A DNA stretch of 64,000 nt. It comes from a bacterium. GTDB lineage: Bacteria > SZUA-182 > DTGQ01. The notes under the pieces were generated by a model, which did not search any database, had not been told where the DNA came from, and was given only the letters and a program-made list of their open reading frames with translations. Shown here in pieces: positions 16,673 to 25,356 of the stretch; position 1 is the stretch's first letter; each line of letters begins with the position of its first letter. The stretch is taken from NCBI GenBank assembly GCA_023512255.1, contig JAILZY010000005.1, forward strand, positions 18,306-82,305, given 5' to 3'. The position numbers were made by a program, and so were the translations under genes.

Positions 16673-17347
16673 CTAGGGAAGAACCCGAATGGATTTGATA
16701 ACTACCGGTACAGCAGGCAGATCACTATGGAATTCTTTGGTGGTTGGAACATTTCCAATCTTGACCACCACATCCATCCCCTCGATCACCTTTCCGAATA
16801 CACAATACCCATACCCCTGCTCTGAGTCGTCCTTATGGTCGAGGAATTTATTATCTTTTAAGTTAATAAAAAATTGCGAGGTGGCACTGTCAACCACCGA
16901 CGTTCTGGCCATAGCCACAGTTCCGGCTGTATTGCTGAGCTTATTGGTAGCTTCATTTTTGATTGGAGGATGGGTTGGCTTCTGGACCATGTCCGCAGTA
17001 AATCCTCCTCCCTGAATGACGAAGTTTGGCACCACCCGGTGAAATATCGTTCCGTCATAAAATTTTTCCTCTACATAGCTTAAGAAATTCTTTACCGTGA
17101 TCGGCGCCTCTTTGGCAAAAAGTTCAATTTTTATCTTTCCCAACGAAGTGTCTATCACTACTAGCGGATTTTTGATCCTTTGAGCTTCCTGCTGCGGCTT
17201 GACTTCTCCTTTTGTGGCCACTGCGGCCTGATTATCCTGGGATTTTACCTCCGGCAGCCTCTGTTGTGCCTGAGTGGAACCGATAACCATTCCTAGTGAA
17301 AAAAGAAAACACACACCCCAAATGCCCAAAAGACGCCTCACGATCAT
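16673..17347 (-). CDS. Exported cyclophilin-type peptidyl-prolyl isomerase
   Basis: Catalyses cis-trans isomerisation of prolyl bonds, here probably in the periplasm. The 224-residue product begins with a signal peptide (about 1-28: IVRRLLGIWGVCFLFSLG, ending TQAQ) and a Gln/Lys-rich spacer. The cyclophilin domain (about 60-224) carries VVIDTSLGKIKIELF, the catalytic FHRVVPNFVIQGGG, AMARTSVVDSATSQFFINL and YCVFGKVIEGMDVV. The start is uncertain: ATG 17347, GTG 17350 or GTG 17359, which overlaps the GGAGG site. It ends 24 bp before dprA and may be first in the ppi-dprA-topA set. Confidence 0.92.
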   Translation of the reverse strand: MIVRRLLGIWGVCFLFSLGMVIGSTQAQQRLPEVKSQDNQAAVATKGEVKPQQEAQRIKNPLVVIDTSLGKIKIELFAKEAPITVKNFLSYVEEKFYDGTIFHRVVPNFVIQGGGFTADMVQKPTHPPIKNEATNKLSNTAGTVAMARTSVVDSATSQFFINLKDNKFLDHKDDSEQGYGYCVFGKVIEGMDVVVKIGNVPTTKEFHSDLPAVPVVIKSIRVLP

Positions 17348-17558
17348 CACTGTACACACCTCCGCTTGATTGAAAGAGTAAGTTGGTTGATTAGAGTATA
17401 AGGGTTAAAGATTTTGATTGACCATAGAGCCTCCAATCGAAAACTCTAAAGTAGAAAACATTGGAAAACATTATATAGAATAGTTAAAAATATTGTCAAG
17501 GGAAAGCCTTTTTCGAAAAGATGTGTTACAACCACAAGAGGCTAGTAAAATAATGAAG

Positions 17559-17588
17559 TTGACAGGCCTTATGATTTTTCACTATAGT
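17559..17588 (+). promoter_or_regulatory. Putative promoter of the sigma/CHAT operon
   Basis: A perfect TTGACA (17559-17564) and TATAGT (17583-17588) are spaced by 18 bp, about 250 bp before the sigma-factor gene. The rest of the 17348-17842 gap is AT-rich leader with one short frame at 17753. By sequence this is the best promoter in the region. Confidence 0.55.
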
Positions 17589-17752
17589 ATGGTTAGGTAT
17601 TCAGAGATCTTGAAGTTTGAGGATATCTTTTTGAATATATCTTAAAATTTGACTACAGGCTGTTATGTTCCGAGTAGACAGAGAAAGAGCGAAAGTTAAT
17701 AAAAAGTTAAATATTTTATAATATATTTATTGATATAATTTAGGAGGCACAA

Positions 17753-17839
17753 GTGAACAACGTCGGCTATCTGCAGAGTCTTTTGGCCACTAAGGAATTG
17801 TTTTCTACAAAACGGATACACTGGATAATAGGGCTATAG
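17753..17839 (+). CDS. Candidate 28-residue leader peptide upstream of the sigma factor
   Basis: A GTG follows TAGGAGGCACAA, a much stronger ribosome site than the sigma-factor start has. The frame runs 28 codons (VNNVGYLQSLLATKELFSTK and then RIHWIIGL) to TAG 17837-17839. The sigma-factor ATG is 3 nt later in the same frame. It could be a coupling leader, a decoding-controlled extension or a recently mutated N-terminal part of the sigma gene. Unknown function. Confidence 0.4.
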   Translation: MNNVGYLQSLLATKELFSTKRIHWIIGL

Positions 17840-17842
17840 CTT

Positions 17843-18466
17843 ATGAACACTCTGGCGCAACAAGATGGAGAGATTACCAGTTTTCTGGAGGCCTGCATAA
17901 ATCGGGATGAGCATGCTTGGGATGAATTTATTGCTAAGTACAGCAAGCTGATATACAATTATATTATCAAAACTCTCAAGAGATATAATTTTCAATTTCA
18001 ATCGGATGAGCTGGAAGAAATCTACAACCGGATTTTTGCCGCTCTTTTAGAGAATGATTGTCGTCGACTGCAAAATTTTCGGGGGACAACCGAAAAGTCA
18101 TTTACCGCTTATTTGCGTGAGATTTGTTTTCACAACACGGTTGATTTTCTTAGAGAGAGGAGATTTTTTCTGGATATTGAGGAGGTCCCAGAAAGCTCCT
18201 CAACGGAGTCAGGGTATGATAATCTTGAATTGAAGCAACTTCAGAATATTATTGGGGAATTGAAAAAAGAGCTGAATCCTCGGCACAAACTTTTCTTCAA
18301 ACTGATCTTCGAGGAAGAACTCCCCTCTGATGAGGTGGGAAGGATTATGAACCTGAAGCTGAACGCCATTCACCAGTTGAAGTTCCGGCTGATTAATAAG
18401 CTTATTCAGATTGCTAAGGAGAAAAATTTATATCGCGATTTAGAAACGTTCATAAGAGATCTTTAG
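17843..18466 (+). CDS. ECF-like RNA polymerase sigma factor
   Basis: An alternative sigma-70-family factor of 207 residues. Region 2 spans about 25-105: DEHAWDEFIAKYSKLIYNYI, then ELEEIYNRIFAALLE, and LREICFHNTVDFLRERR, which matches the core-binding and -10-recognition helices. Region 4 (about 135-200) has a helix-turn-helix with PRHKLFFKLIFEEELPSDEV and LNAIHQLKFRLINKL. It opens a plus-strand operon; the anti-sigma-like gene follows after 60 bp, then the CHAT protease gene. The local ribosome site is weak, so expression may depend on the leader frame upstream. The sigma call is firm; the targets are unknown. Confidence 0.82.
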   Translation: MNTLAQQDGEITSFLEACINRDEHAWDEFIAKYSKLIYNYIIKTLKRYNFQFQSDELEEIYNRIFAALLENDCRRLQNFRGTTEKSFTAYLREICFHNTVDFLRERRFFLDIEEVPESSSTESGYDNLELKQLQNIIGELKKELNPRHKLFFKLIFEEELPSDEVGRIMNLKLNAIHQLKFRLINKLIQIAKEKNLYRDLETFIRDL

Positions 18467-18526
18467 GTTGTTCGTCTATCTTGGTGATGTTAAACTTAAA
18501 AGAGTCCACCTGATAAGGAGTTAATC

Positions 18527-19237
18527 ATGGAAAGAGATATTGAAAAATTTGCTGAGGTACTGCACTGTATCTCTCCTCGAAGGAGGGGAATCGCACCCCG
18601 CTGTACTCCTGATTGCTTGACTGAAGAAAGGTTAGAAGCGTATTACCAGGGGACCTTACCCAAACCTGAAGGAACGAAGATTGAAAACCATCTCCTTACC
18701 TGTCGATATTGCTATGACAGGCTAATCATTTTAGATCAATTTATGACCGGAGAACAAGTTAATGTACCGCACAGTCTCATGGTCAAAGCCAAAGAGGCTG
18801 TTTTCAAAAATTCCAATCGAGTTCTGGAAATCGTTTTGAGTATTACCCAAAAAGCAATCAGGATTATTAAAAATACCGGAGAGTTACTGACTCCAGCCCC
18901 CATTTTACAGCCTGCCCGAGGACGAGAGGATAAGATCAATCAGGGCCAATTGTCCGATTTGATTATGATCTCCAAGGAATTCAACGATCTGAAAATTGAT
19001 GTTCAGATCGAGTGCATTAATGATTCTTATAAGGTCATACTTAATGCCTCAGATCCAATCAATCAAACACCCCTGACCGGCGCTCGGCTAGCCCTTTTTT
19101 CGGGTGGAAGAGAGATCAGCTCCGTCGAGGACAGTGAAGCTCTGTTTTACCTGAAGCTGAGAAAATACCTCATCAAGGTCCTCTTTGAAGACCGGGAGCT
19201 AGGCCAGATTAGGTTGGATTTGCGAAAAGAATCCTGA
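18527..19237 (+). CDS. Anti-sigma-factor-like zinc-finger protein
   Basis: A 236-residue protein without a membrane helix. Residues about 30-70 resemble the zf-HC2 anti-sigma domain: CLTEERLEAYYQGTLPKPEG, then IENHLLTCRYCYDRL, giving the H-x3-C-x2-C zinc knuckle that holds ECF sigma factors. A middle helical segment (80-125) and a beta-rich C-terminal region (about 145-236) follow. An SD-like AAGGAG lies upstream of ATG 18527. Its position between the sigma factor and the CHAT protease suggests it binds the sigma factor and is the natural candidate substrate of the protease. That last point is inference. Confidence 0.72.
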   Translation: MERDIEKFAEVLHCISPRRRGIAPRCTPDCLTEERLEAYYQGTLPKPEGTKIENHLLTCRYCYDRLIILDQFMTGEQVNVPHSLMVKAKEAVFKNSNRVLEIVLSITQKAIRIIKNTGELLTPAPILQPARGREDKINQGQLSDLIMISKEFNDLKIDVQIECINDSYKVILNASDPINQTPLTGARLALFSGGREISSVEDSEALFYLKLRKYLIKVLFEDRELGQIRLDLRKES

Positions 19238-19322
19238 TGAATCTGATGAGTAATCCTGATAAATAGAGAATTCTTAGCCGAGGGAAAGAGTTCACAACTT
19301 TTTGTAGTCTGGGAAACAAGCA

Positions 19323-21581
19323 ATGAAAGAGGCGCTCTTTTTAGAAATATCTCGAAAAGCCGACAATCTGGAAATTAGTCTTAGTGAAGGCGAGCAGACG
19401 GTAACTCATTATGAAGAATGCCGCCTACCAAGTTCTGATCTGGAGCGCAGATGCAGAGAGCTTCTCCATCTTTTGAATGCCGTCTCCCGTCACGGGAAAA
19501 TTCCAGTTAAGATCTTCCACGAGCTTCAGCAGATGGGGCAGGTGCTCTACAATGAAATTTTCCCACTCAGTATCAAAAAAGAGCTTGCCGAGACCTCGGT
19601 CGAAGATATTATTCTGAAAATTGATAACCGCCTGGTGCAAGTTCCCTGGGAATTGATCTACACGGGGCGAGAGTTTTTTTGTGAGCGATTCAATATTGGT
19701 CGTATCGTTAAGACCCAACAGGTTATTGCCTCGGGCGGGATCAAGAAAGAGCTTCATCCTCCTTTGAACATGCTTATCATTACCGACCCAAAGGGTGATC
19801 TGCAGTCGGCCTATGAGGAGGGAAGCCTTATTCGGGAGAGCCTGAAGCAGAAAGCGATCAATATTACCCTGGTCAGCTCTGAGGTAAGCGTTGATTATCT
19901 GAAAAAAAAGTTGCTTCAGTTTGATCTCATTCACTACGCAGGCCATGCAGATTATAATCTGGATGATCCCTCGACTAGCGGATGGATCCTTGAGGATGGG
20001 AAATTTACTGCCCTAGACATCCATAAACTTTCCGGCACTAGTCCTATGCCTGCCTTAGTATTCTCAAATGCCTGTCAGTCGGCTACCACTGAAGAATGGC
20101 AAAAGGGAACTACGGATGGCGAAAAAATCTACGGTTTAGCCAATGCCTTTCTACTGGCTGGAGTGCAGCATTATATCGGCACTTTCTGGAAGGTGCTGGA
20201 TACGCCGAGCACAAGCTTTGCCATTGAGTTTTATCGTCAACTCCTAAGCGGCCACAGTATCGGCCAGGCCATGAGATCGGCCCGTATGTCCCTCAAAGAG
20301 CGCTATGGTCGGGAAAATATCCTATGGGCAAGCTATCTGCTCTACGGAGATCCGACGGCTAGATATTTTGAATTATCCAAGAAAGATGATATGTCGCGTC
20401 GGGATTTTCAAGCTACCTCTTGGGCGGCCTCCCTTTCTCCTCAGCTTACCTCTGCCTCTTGTGGCCCTTCTTCCTCCTGGAATCCGGCCACAGAATGGCT
20501 GATCCAGGAAAAGAGCCGAGGAGGGGGCCTATTATGGAAAACACGCTCTCCCTCAGAGCTTATGGAGCGCAGTTGGCAGGCGGAAAAAGAGTGTCAGCAA
20601 AGCAGCGAGGCGGCAAAGGAGAGCAAGCCTGAACAGCGTGGTCGATCTCGCCTATGGTACAGTGCGGCTACTGTGGGAATGCTAGCAGCCGTCGGCCTTC
20701 TTTTTTCCCTTTTTCATGGAGAAAAGGATAGGTCTTCGCTCATCTCGGCTATCCTAAGCGGCAGATGGACTACGGTCAAGGCTGTCGATCAGCAACAGCC
20801 TTATAATTTGGCCGAAATCTTTAAAGATGAAAATTCGTTGATGAACTTTTTTCAAGGGCTGGTCAGGCAATATCAATGGGCGGCAGAGAGAGCAAAAGGG
20901 CCGCTAGATGAGTGGAGTTCACGCCCCTTGACGCTTTTTTTCTATACTCCGCAAGGAAATACTGAAGGACGGATCCAGGTTCTGACTACCAAGATTATGG
21001 CTCGGTTAAATAAAGATGAGCGTCTTAAAGTTATAGAGCGTGCAGAATTTGAAAGCCTCATTCAGGAGTTAGCCATATCTTCTTCCCCTTTGGCGAATAA
21101 AAATTTTGCCCTGAGGACTAATGAAATGGTATCGGGGCGTCTGTTGAATATTTGTAGTATTTATCAAGATGGATCAAAGTTACAGCTTATCATGCGTCTG
21201 GTTGAAAGTGAAACCACAATTGTGAAAGCTGCCCTATATGAAGAGTGGGAAAACGAAAGCTCGACTGAGGTGATAGCTGATCGCCTGGTTCAAAAACTTC
21301 TTCAGGTCATTGATGAGAAATTCCCATTGAGAGGGAAAATTAGTTATGTAGTAAATAGTAATAATGTTAAGCTCAATATCGGGGCCAGGCAGGGTTTGAA
21401 ATCAGGAACAAAACTCAATGTCTTTAAAGATCAACGCATAACTCAAGATGGAGAAATCGTTAGTGAAGAGAGTGTTAAAGTTGGGGAACTTGAGGTTTCC
21501 AAGGTAACAGAAGATTGCGGCTACGCGAAAGTCCTGAGTAAATCCGAAGACCTGGCAGTCGGTATGAAAGTTATTCCTTAA
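19323..21581 (+). CDS. Membrane-anchored CHAT-domain protease with C-terminal CsgG/FlgT-like region
   Basis: CHAT proteins are caspase/separase-like cysteine proteases. Of 752 residues, about 110-355 form the CHAT domain, with catalytic His208 in LIHYAGHADY and Cys251 in VFSNACQSA. Supporting motifs are VPWELIY, GLANAFLLAGVQHYIGTFW and ASYLLYGDP. A charged linker (about 360-440) leads to one membrane span at about 444-466 (LWYSAATVGMLAAVGLLFSL). The C-terminal 280 residues contain a CsgG-like part (TTKIMARLNKDERLKVIERA) and a FlgT-C-like beta domain (VKLNIGARQGLKSGTKLNVF). No signal peptide precedes the CHAT domain, so it should face the cytoplasm and the C-terminus the periplasm. It is the third gene of the operon. 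Confidence 0.85.
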   Translation: MKEALFLEISRKADNLEISLSEGEQTVTHYEECRLPSSDLERRCRELLHLLNAVSRHGKIPVKIFHELQQMGQVLYNEIFPLSIKKELAETSVEDIILKIDNRLVQVPWELIYTGREFFCERFNIGRIVKTQQVIASGGIKKELHPPLNMLIITDPKGDLQSAYEEGSLIRESLKQKAINITLVSSEVSVDYLKKKLLQFDLIHYAGHADYNLDDPSTSGWILEDGKFTALDIHKLSGTSPMPALVFSNACQSATTEEWQKGTTDGEKIYGLANAFLLAGVQHYIGTFWKVLDTPSTSFAIEFYRQLLSGHSIGQAMRSARMSLKERYGRENILWASYLLYGDPTARYFELSKKDDMSRRDFQATSWAASLSPQLTSASCGPSSSWNPATEWLIQEKSRGGGLLWKTRSPSELMERSWQAEKECQQSSEAAKESKPEQRGRSRLWYSAATVGMLAAVGLLFSLFHGEKDRSSLISAILSGRWTTVKAVDQQQPYNLAEIFKDENSLMNFFQGLVRQYQWAAERAKGPLDEWSSRPLTLFFYTPQGNTEGRIQVLTTKIMARLNKDERLKVIERAEFESLIQELAISSSPLANKNFALRTNEMVSGRLLNICSIYQDGSKLQLIMRLVESETTIVKAALYEEWENESSTEVIADRLVQKLLQVIDEKFPLRGKISYVVNSNNVKLNIGARQGLKSGTKLNVFKDQRITQDGEIVSEESVKVGELEVSKVTEDCGYAKVLSKSEDLAVGMKVIP

Positions 21582-21614
21582 AAAACAACCTCAAGGTCGA
21601 AATACACAAAAGCA

Positions 21615-23693
21615 ATGAACAGCCAAGGTAGGTTTACACCGTTGTTTAAAATAATACTCGGGACAATAGCGCTCATTTTGTTAGCCCTCCAGTTTGGATG
21701 TGCAGTCAAGGCTGGTCCGATTTACCACAAGGGAGGAAGGGAATATGGGCGGATTAAGGGTATCTGGGGAAGTACCTTCTGGAATTACTATGAGCGGGGG
21801 CTCTCCTATGCTGAAGGAGAATTCTGGACCGAAGCCATCCATGACTTTCAGCAGGCCATCCGGTTAAAAAATCAAGACCAACGCCGGGTGCGCACCTATG
21901 GTCTCCATATCCTCGACGACTACTTCCCCCATCGGGAGATGGGCATTGTCTACTACGCAATGGGTGATTATCAAAAGGCTATTCAAGAGCTCTCCCTCTC
22001 TCTGAAATACTATCCTTCCGCCAAAGCCAAATATTATTTGAACCGATCCCGCCAGGCTTACTTGCAGCAGAGAGGGCAGGATAAGGCTTGCCCGCAAATC
22101 TTATTTACCTCCCATCGGGATCAGCAACTGGTGAGTGGATTTGAGGCCCTGATTGAAGGCCGGGCAAGTGATGATTGTTTTGTTGAAAAAATTATGATTA
22201 ACGGCACCCCCTATCTGTGTGAACTTGCCCAGCCAGAGATTCCCTTTTCGGCCACCGTTGATCTTGAGCCCGGAGTAAACGAGATTAAGGTCGTGGCTAA
22301 AGATCTTCTTGGCAAGGAAACCGTAGCCAGCCTTCATCTGATCGCTGATCGACAAGCTCCACTGCTCTATGTTGAGGATCTGCGGATCATGCCGGCGGCT
22401 GGAAATGAGGGTCGCTATCCTGGTGGGGAAATTCAAATTGAAGGGCGGATTAAAGATTTAGCCGGAGTCCGAAGTTTTCAGATTGACCAAAAAGAGGTCC
22501 CACTCCATGGAGCGGAGGGAAGGTTCCTCTTCCGCTCTCCCCTGATTGAATCAAGATCCTTTCTCCCCTTTACGGCCGAGGATCGTTTGGGGAATCGGGT
22601 AGAGGGGCAAATCGGGATCGAGACAGATCAGCAAAAGGAGTATACTTTTTTGCCGCGGCTAGTCAGGGTAGCCTCTTTGCGCTTGGCTGGAGTTGGCAGC
22701 TTCAGACAGCAAGGGGAAAGTAGAGATCTTCAGCCACCCACTATACGCATAGATTCGCCCAAAGGGGATCTTGTTGTAGATTGGGAATCTGTGTTCGTAT
22801 GCGGTGAGGTTCAGGATACCGGAGGTATTCGAGATATCTTGATTAATCATGAATCTGTCATGGCTGGAGAGGGAAAGAGGATTTATTTTAACCATATTTT
22901 TAAATTGCCACCAGGGAAGACTACCATCACCATTCAAGCCATAGATCGAGCTGGCAATGAAAAGACAAAATCGATCACTATTGAGCGCAAAATCAATCCG
23001 GTCCGCCAGATTGGCGCCAGAATGAGTCTGGCCATTATCCCATTTACCCAATACGGGAAAAATGAGCCGGGAGGGTGGAATTTGGTGACTGATTTTCTGA
23101 TCAAAGCCTTTGCGGATCAAGAGCGATTCTTTGTGGTTGATCGGCAAAGGATTGATCAGGTTTTGCGACGACTGAAGAAGGATGATCCTGAAAATCCTGA
23201 GATTTCGCCTCGGGAGTTTGGAACGATGGTTTGTGCCGAAACAATTCTGGCCGGGCATGTCTACGAAAGCAAGGGATTCGTTGAGATCGCTGCCCGGCTG
23301 ATCGATACTGAAACCTCGGTCATTCTGGACTGTCAAGATGTCTATGGGCCCGAAGACTCAGAGAGTCTCAAAACCCTTCTTGAGGGATTGGCTCTAAAAT
23401 TCAAGCACAGCTTTCCGCTGGTTGAAGGAATGATTGTGGAAAAAGAGGGGCAGAGCATTTTTGTCAATCTTGGCAAGGAGAAAAATATTAAGGAATTTAC
23501 CAAATTCATCGTTTTTCGAGATGGCAGGCCGCTAATCGACCCACTTACCAAAAAGGTGTTGGAATACCGGCCTGATATCCTAGGAGAGGCTAAGATCGTC
23601 AAGGTTTTTGAGCAAACTTCACAAGCTGATCTAAGGATTAAGGATCAACAAAAAGATACTGTCCGGGTTAAGGATCGGGTTATTACCAAGTGA
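21615..23693 (+). CDS. TPR lipoprotein with Ig-like segments and a CsgG/FlgT-like domain
   Basis: A 692-residue envelope protein. The signal peptide ends with lipobox LQFGC (Cys29), so it is a lipoprotein. Two or three TPR-like repeats occupy about 58-150 (YERGLSYAEGEFWTEAIHDF, then MGIVYYAMGDYQKAIQELSL). Beta-rich Ig-like modules follow (about 165-465). A CsgG-like region begins at about 475 (LAIIPFTQYGKNEPGGWNLV, VVDRQRIDQVLRRL, AETILAGHVYESKG), and a FlgT-C-like end starts at VEGMIVEKEGQSIFVNLGKE. The last two modules echo the end of the CHAT protein 34 bp upstream, so the two may share a ligand or complex. This lipoprotein could be the periplasmic sensor part. Confidence 0.75.
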   Translation: MNSQGRFTPLFKIILGTIALILLALQFGCAVKAGPIYHKGGREYGRIKGIWGSTFWNYYERGLSYAEGEFWTEAIHDFQQAIRLKNQDQRRVRTYGLHILDDYFPHREMGIVYYAMGDYQKAIQELSLSLKYYPSAKAKYYLNRSRQAYLQQRGQDKACPQILFTSHRDQQLVSGFEALIEGRASDDCFVEKIMINGTPYLCELAQPEIPFSATVDLEPGVNEIKVVAKDLLGKETVASLHLIADRQAPLLYVEDLRIMPAAGNEGRYPGGEIQIEGRIKDLAGVRSFQIDQKEVPLHGAEGRFLFRSPLIESRSFLPFTAEDRLGNRVEGQIGIETDQQKEYTFLPRLVRVASLRLAGVGSFRQQGESRDLQPPTIRIDSPKGDLVVDWESVFVCGEVQDTGGIRDILINHESVMAGEGKRIYFNHIFKLPPGKTTITIQAIDRAGNEKTKSITIERKINPVRQIGARMSLAIIPFTQYGKNEPGGWNLVTDFLIKAFADQERFFVVDRQRIDQVLRRLKKDDPENPEISPREFGTMVCAETILAGHVYESKGFVEIAARLIDTETSVILDCQDVYGPEDSESLKTLLEGLALKFKHSFPLVEGMIVEKEGQSIFVNLGKEKNIKEFTKFIVFRDGRPLIDPLTKKVLEYRPDILGEAKIVKVFEQTSQADLRIKDQQKDTVRVKDRVITK

Positions 23694-23711
23694 GGTGTGC
23701 GGGAGAGAAAG

Positions 23712-25070
23712 ATGGAAAGGGCAAGAGCAGTAGAGATGAGAGCGACGAAAAAAAGATGTTTTATCCCTTGGGGCCTGGCCTGGATAGTGGCAGGAATATG
23801 GTTATTATCTTCTTGGTGTGGCTATGCGCAAGAGCCAATACCCACCTCACCCCCAGTGCCTGTAGGTTCGGGAGCTAGGGCTATGGGCATGGGGGGAGCC
23901 TTTATTGCTGTGGCCGATGATGCCACCGCAGCCTCTTGGAATCCGGGCGGACTTGGCCAGCTGCAGCAGCCAGAGATGTCGGTTGTGGGAAGTTATTTTT
24001 TACGGCAAGAAGACTATAGCGGTAATAATGTGGAAAATATGGGTAGCTCTCGAAACTCTTCTTCGGACCTAAACTACTTCAGCCTGGCCTTGGCTGGAAA
24101 CATCTGGCAGAGAAATTTATTTTGTTCTCTCAATTACCAGAAATTATTCGACTTTAGCCGAAGCGTCCAATGCGGTAGCCGTACACCTGATAAAGAAGGT
24201 GGTACAATTAATGCCATAAAAAACGATTTTAAGCAGCAAGGCTCTCTTTATGCTTACTCTCCAGCTATAGCTGTGGAATGGATCCCGGGCAGTCTATATG
24301 TTGGTTTGGCTTACAATCTCTGGTCAGATAATTATACTCACCAAAGCCGGTGGGAGAGCTTTAACCATGGGTCCACTAGTGGTCAAACTTTTAGTAGCTG
24401 GGACACTAAAGAAGTCTATAAGGATTTTCATGGAGAAAACTGGACTTTCGGCTTATTGTGGAAGCTAAACCCGCAGCTCCAGTTAGGTGGGGTATACAAA
24501 ACTCCATTTAAGGCCAGGGTAAGATACGAGAGATTTGATGAGTTCCCCGGTGGAGCATGTACTGAGAAGAAAATATTACACATCAATTTCCCTGTTGCCT
24601 ATGGGGTTGGGCTTTCATACAAATTGGGGAATTCCTGGACCTTAGCTGGAGATGTTACCTATACCAGATGGCAGGATTATCAGATTTCAGATTCAGGTAC
24701 AGTAAGAGGGCCTTTTGTCAAAAAGTCCGGCCAATTACCGGAGAAGGATCCTACCTATACAGCTCGCCTGGGAGTAGAATATGCTTATATCTTGGATGAG
24801 AAAGACCTGCTCGTTCTTCCTGTTCGGCTTGGGGTATTTTATGATCCTGAACCCTCGGTCAAAGCTCCTCAGGATTTTTATGGGCTAAGCTGTGGCTTTG
24901 GAATAGCCGATAAACGATTTTCATTAGATTTTGCTTATCAATTTAGAACTGGAACACCGGTTAATTCAATCGAGCTTGGCCTCGATCCGGCTCAGGTGAT
25001 CAATAAGGGGGATGAGGGAAAAATCCGGCAACATTTTTTCTTAACCTCTCTTATTTTTTATCGCTTTTAA
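23712..25070 (+). CDS. Outer-membrane beta-barrel protein, FadL/PorV-like
   Basis: A 452-residue protein with a signal peptide (about 12-41). Next comes GSGARAMGMGGAFIAVADDA and then TAASWNPGGLGQL, the N-terminal hallmark of the OmpP1/FadL/PorV superfamily. The rest alternates beta strands and ends LTSLIFYRF, with the C-terminal Phe typical of BAM-assembled barrels. ATG 23712 has GGGAG 6 nt upstream; GTG 23697 is an alternative start. It follows the lipoprotein by under 20 bp, so it belongs to the operon. FadL-type proteins move hydrophobic molecules; PorV-type proteins serve secretion. Which applies here is unknown. Confidence 0.8.
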   Translation: MERARAVEMRATKKRCFIPWGLAWIVAGIWLLSSWCGYAQEPIPTSPPVPVGSGARAMGMGGAFIAVADDATAASWNPGGLGQLQQPEMSVVGSYFLRQEDYSGNNVENMGSSRNSSSDLNYFSLALAGNIWQRNLFCSLNYQKLFDFSRSVQCGSRTPDKEGGTINAIKNDFKQQGSLYAYSPAIAVEWIPGSLYVGLAYNLWSDNYTHQSRWESFNHGSTSGQTFSSWDTKEVYKDFHGENWTFGLLWKLNPQLQLGGVYKTPFKARVRYERFDEFPGGACTEKKILHINFPVAYGVGLSYKLGNSWTLAGDVTYTRWQDYQISDSGTVRGPFVKKSGQLPEKDPTYTARLGVEYAYILDEKDLLVLPVRLGVFYDPEPSVKAPQDFYGLSCGFGIADKRFSLDFAYQFRTGTPVNSIELGLDPAQVINKGDEGKIRQHFFLTSLIFYRF

Positions 25071-25356
25071 TGAAAGATTTCTCTGGAGAAACTATTTTGA
25101 TCTAAGAAAAAAAATGCACATATGAATTTTATTTCAGAGTAGGGCCTATCTATGCAAAGTTAAGTGAGGCAATAAAAAATTCTTACTTTTAAATTACAAG
25201 GGGTTAAGAAGATAACAATTCTTTTCATATGCCTGTGATGGCAGGCACTGATGTTGCAAGTCGAAGTTTGAGCTTGGAGCTTGATCTTGTGTTTTATCCA
25301 GAAGCGAGATAAGGCAAGGTGCAGCTTTAAGTTGTTGGTTAGGAAGGTATGAGACG

